NCBI GenBank assembly: GCA_946482295.1
Contig: CAMLRB010000162.1
Location: 1-8,157, forward strand
Length of the DNA stretch: 8,157 nucleotides
Reading direction: 5' to 3'
From: an uncultured Bacteriovorax sp.
GTDB taxonomy: Bacteria; Bdellovibrionota; Bacteriovoracia; Bacteriovoracales; Bacteriovoracaceae
Of this stretch, positions 7,181-8,157 are shown in pieces. Position numbers and translations under genes: made by a program. The notes beneath the pieces were generated by a model, which was not told where the DNA came from, searched no databases, and worked only from the letters and a program-made list of their open reading frames with translations. How positions within the stretch are numbered: position 1 is the stretch's first letter; each line of letters begins with the position of its first letter.

Positions 7181-8134
7181 CTATTGGCAAAGACGATCAA
7201 GGGTCTGATACGTCCGATCATACTTAGTTTTTGAGGTAAAAAATGTACGGACATAGTCATCGTTGCGGTTTTTTTCTAGCTGCGTTTTGTATTTTTCGAG
7301 ACGCGTTTTATACAGTGAGTTTGCTCGCAATGAACAATAGACATCGCGCAGTTCGGGAACAATTTCTTTCCAAATGCGTCCTTTCCATAGCGGTGGCCAG
7401 AAGGATTCGTCCATCTTTGGATTGATATAATTTTTGATATCAAATTTTCGAGTGGGATTTAACTTCCATTCAGAAGCTTCTTTTTGAACATAAGGATTCA
7501 CACCAGCACATATCGAACGGGCAAATTGCATCCCTTGAAAATTTGCTTCAAGATCACCGAAGGAGAGAACTCCTCCTAAGGTATAACCTAAAATATGTAC
7601 TTCTTGTTGAATGCCTTTCATGACACTTTCTTTTTCTGCTTCTTGTTCACTAAGACCTTTTGCTCTCAATTCCAGGTAGCGACGATAATAATTTCTTCCA
7701 ATGAGGGCGAAGTGACCTAATTTATCTGTGCCAATGTAGACACCACCAACATTGATTGTTTTAGAAATGATTCCAAAAACGAGAAAAGGGAAACCTGCAT
7801 CTTTGTAAATAGATTGGTTGAGATACGCTTGCGTTCCAATGCTATCGTCCGGGTAGCGTTCAACTTCTGGAGAATTTTTAGCAAATGTGCTAATGGCACT
7901 GATCGAATATTTACCTACGATCTCCGTCATGATTGAATCACTTAATTGTTCGCATGTAAGAGATGATTTTTTTTCATTGGCCGCTGCAATGGCCTTATCC
8001 ATTTTTTCCTGAACGTAAGAATTCAGCGCAGCTGAAGATTCACGAATCTCATGCGAGGCCGCATGAAACTGATCTGTTTCAAGAGCAATAGCATTTGATG
8101 CAAGAGCAAGCCAAACGAGGAGTGCGATCTTCAT
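7181..8134 (-). CDS. Exported protein of unknown function with a GTDKLGHF motif
   Basis: This 317-residue protein starts MKIALLVWLALASNAIA, a signal peptide with likely cleavage after Ala17 and no lipobox. The mature protein has four cysteines (61, 209, 267, 316), consistent with two disulfides in the periplasm. Notable motifs are GTDKLGHF (135-142), LSFGDLEANFQGMQFARSIC (190-209), WPPLW (246-250) and a charged C-terminal segment with RLEKYKTQLEK (278-288). The DK..HF pattern recalls the motif of DUF2279 (YfiM-like) and VanZ-like proteins, but the rest does not obviously match, so I assign no function. The ATG at 8134-8132 has an in-frame TGA two codons upstream (TGA TGG CCT ATG), so no earlier start is possible. 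No clear Shine-Dalgarno sequence is visible. It lies upstream of the cysteine-rich gene on the same strand, with a 78-base gap, so they may be co-transcribed. Confidence 0.8.
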   Translation of the reverse strand: MKIALLVWLALASNAIALETDQFHAASHEIRESSAALNSYVQEKMDKAIAAANEKKSSLTCEQLSDSIMTEIVGKYSISAISTFAKNSPEVERYPDDSIGTQAYLNQSIYKDAGFPFLVFGIISKTINVGGVYIGTDKLGHFALIGRNYYRRYLELRAKGLSEQEAEKESVMKGIQQEVHILGYTLGGVLSFGDLEANFQGMQFARSICAGVNPYVQKEASEWKLNPTRKFDIKNYINPKMDESFWPPLWKGRIWKEIVPELRDVYCSLRANSLYKTRLEKYKTQLEKNRNDDYVRTFFTSKTKYDRTYQTLDRLCQ

Positions 8135-8157
8135 AGGCCATCACTCTAGCACAGCTA

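Overview
The window looks like chromosomal DNA of a Gram-negative bacterium with moderately low GC (about 40% by eye). Three things suggest this: an RND efflux pump preceded by the end of a TolC-like outer-membrane factor, several genes for exported proteins with classical signal peptides, and Escherichia-like ribosome-binding sites. The abundance of GGCC and of small secreted proteins of no known family fits my impression of Bdellovibrionota such as Bacteriovorax or Peredibacter. That placement is inference, not proof.

Layout, left to right. Positions 2-3923 on the plus strand form one tightly packed operon. It contains the 3' end of a TolC-family gene, a complete 1036-residue RND permease whose ATG overlaps the TolC-like stop (TAATG), and a YaiI/YqxD-family (UPF0178) gene whose ATG overlaps the permease stop (ATGA). 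The periplasmic adaptor that would complete the pump is not in the window and may lie upstream. Positions 3924-4220 are a regulatory region. On the minus strand it holds a very small signal-peptide ORF that appears frameshifted by a 4-bp tandem duplication. On the plus strand it holds a promoter overlapped by a palindromic operator, and a structured 5' leader that carries a second copy of the Shine-Dalgarno context.

Positions 4221-6677 encode an 818-residue two-part enzyme: an N-terminal FAD amine oxidase with the covalent-flavin histidine motif and a C-terminal GcvT-like folate-binding half. This is the architecture of dimethylglycine and sarcosine dehydrogenases. It ends in a strong hairpin terminator that also faces the convergent minus-strand genes. 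Positions 6710-8134 hold two minus-strand genes for exported proteins of unknown function, one rich in cysteine and one with a GTDKLGHF motif.

The efflux operon and the methylglycine-oxidising enzyme seem functionally unrelated. I see no mobile element, CRISPR array, tRNA or rRNA. No whole new multi-gene system is evident. The most interesting points are the operator-plus-leader arrangement upstream of the dehydrogenase, the damaged secreted micro-gene, and the window-wide excess of GGCC.
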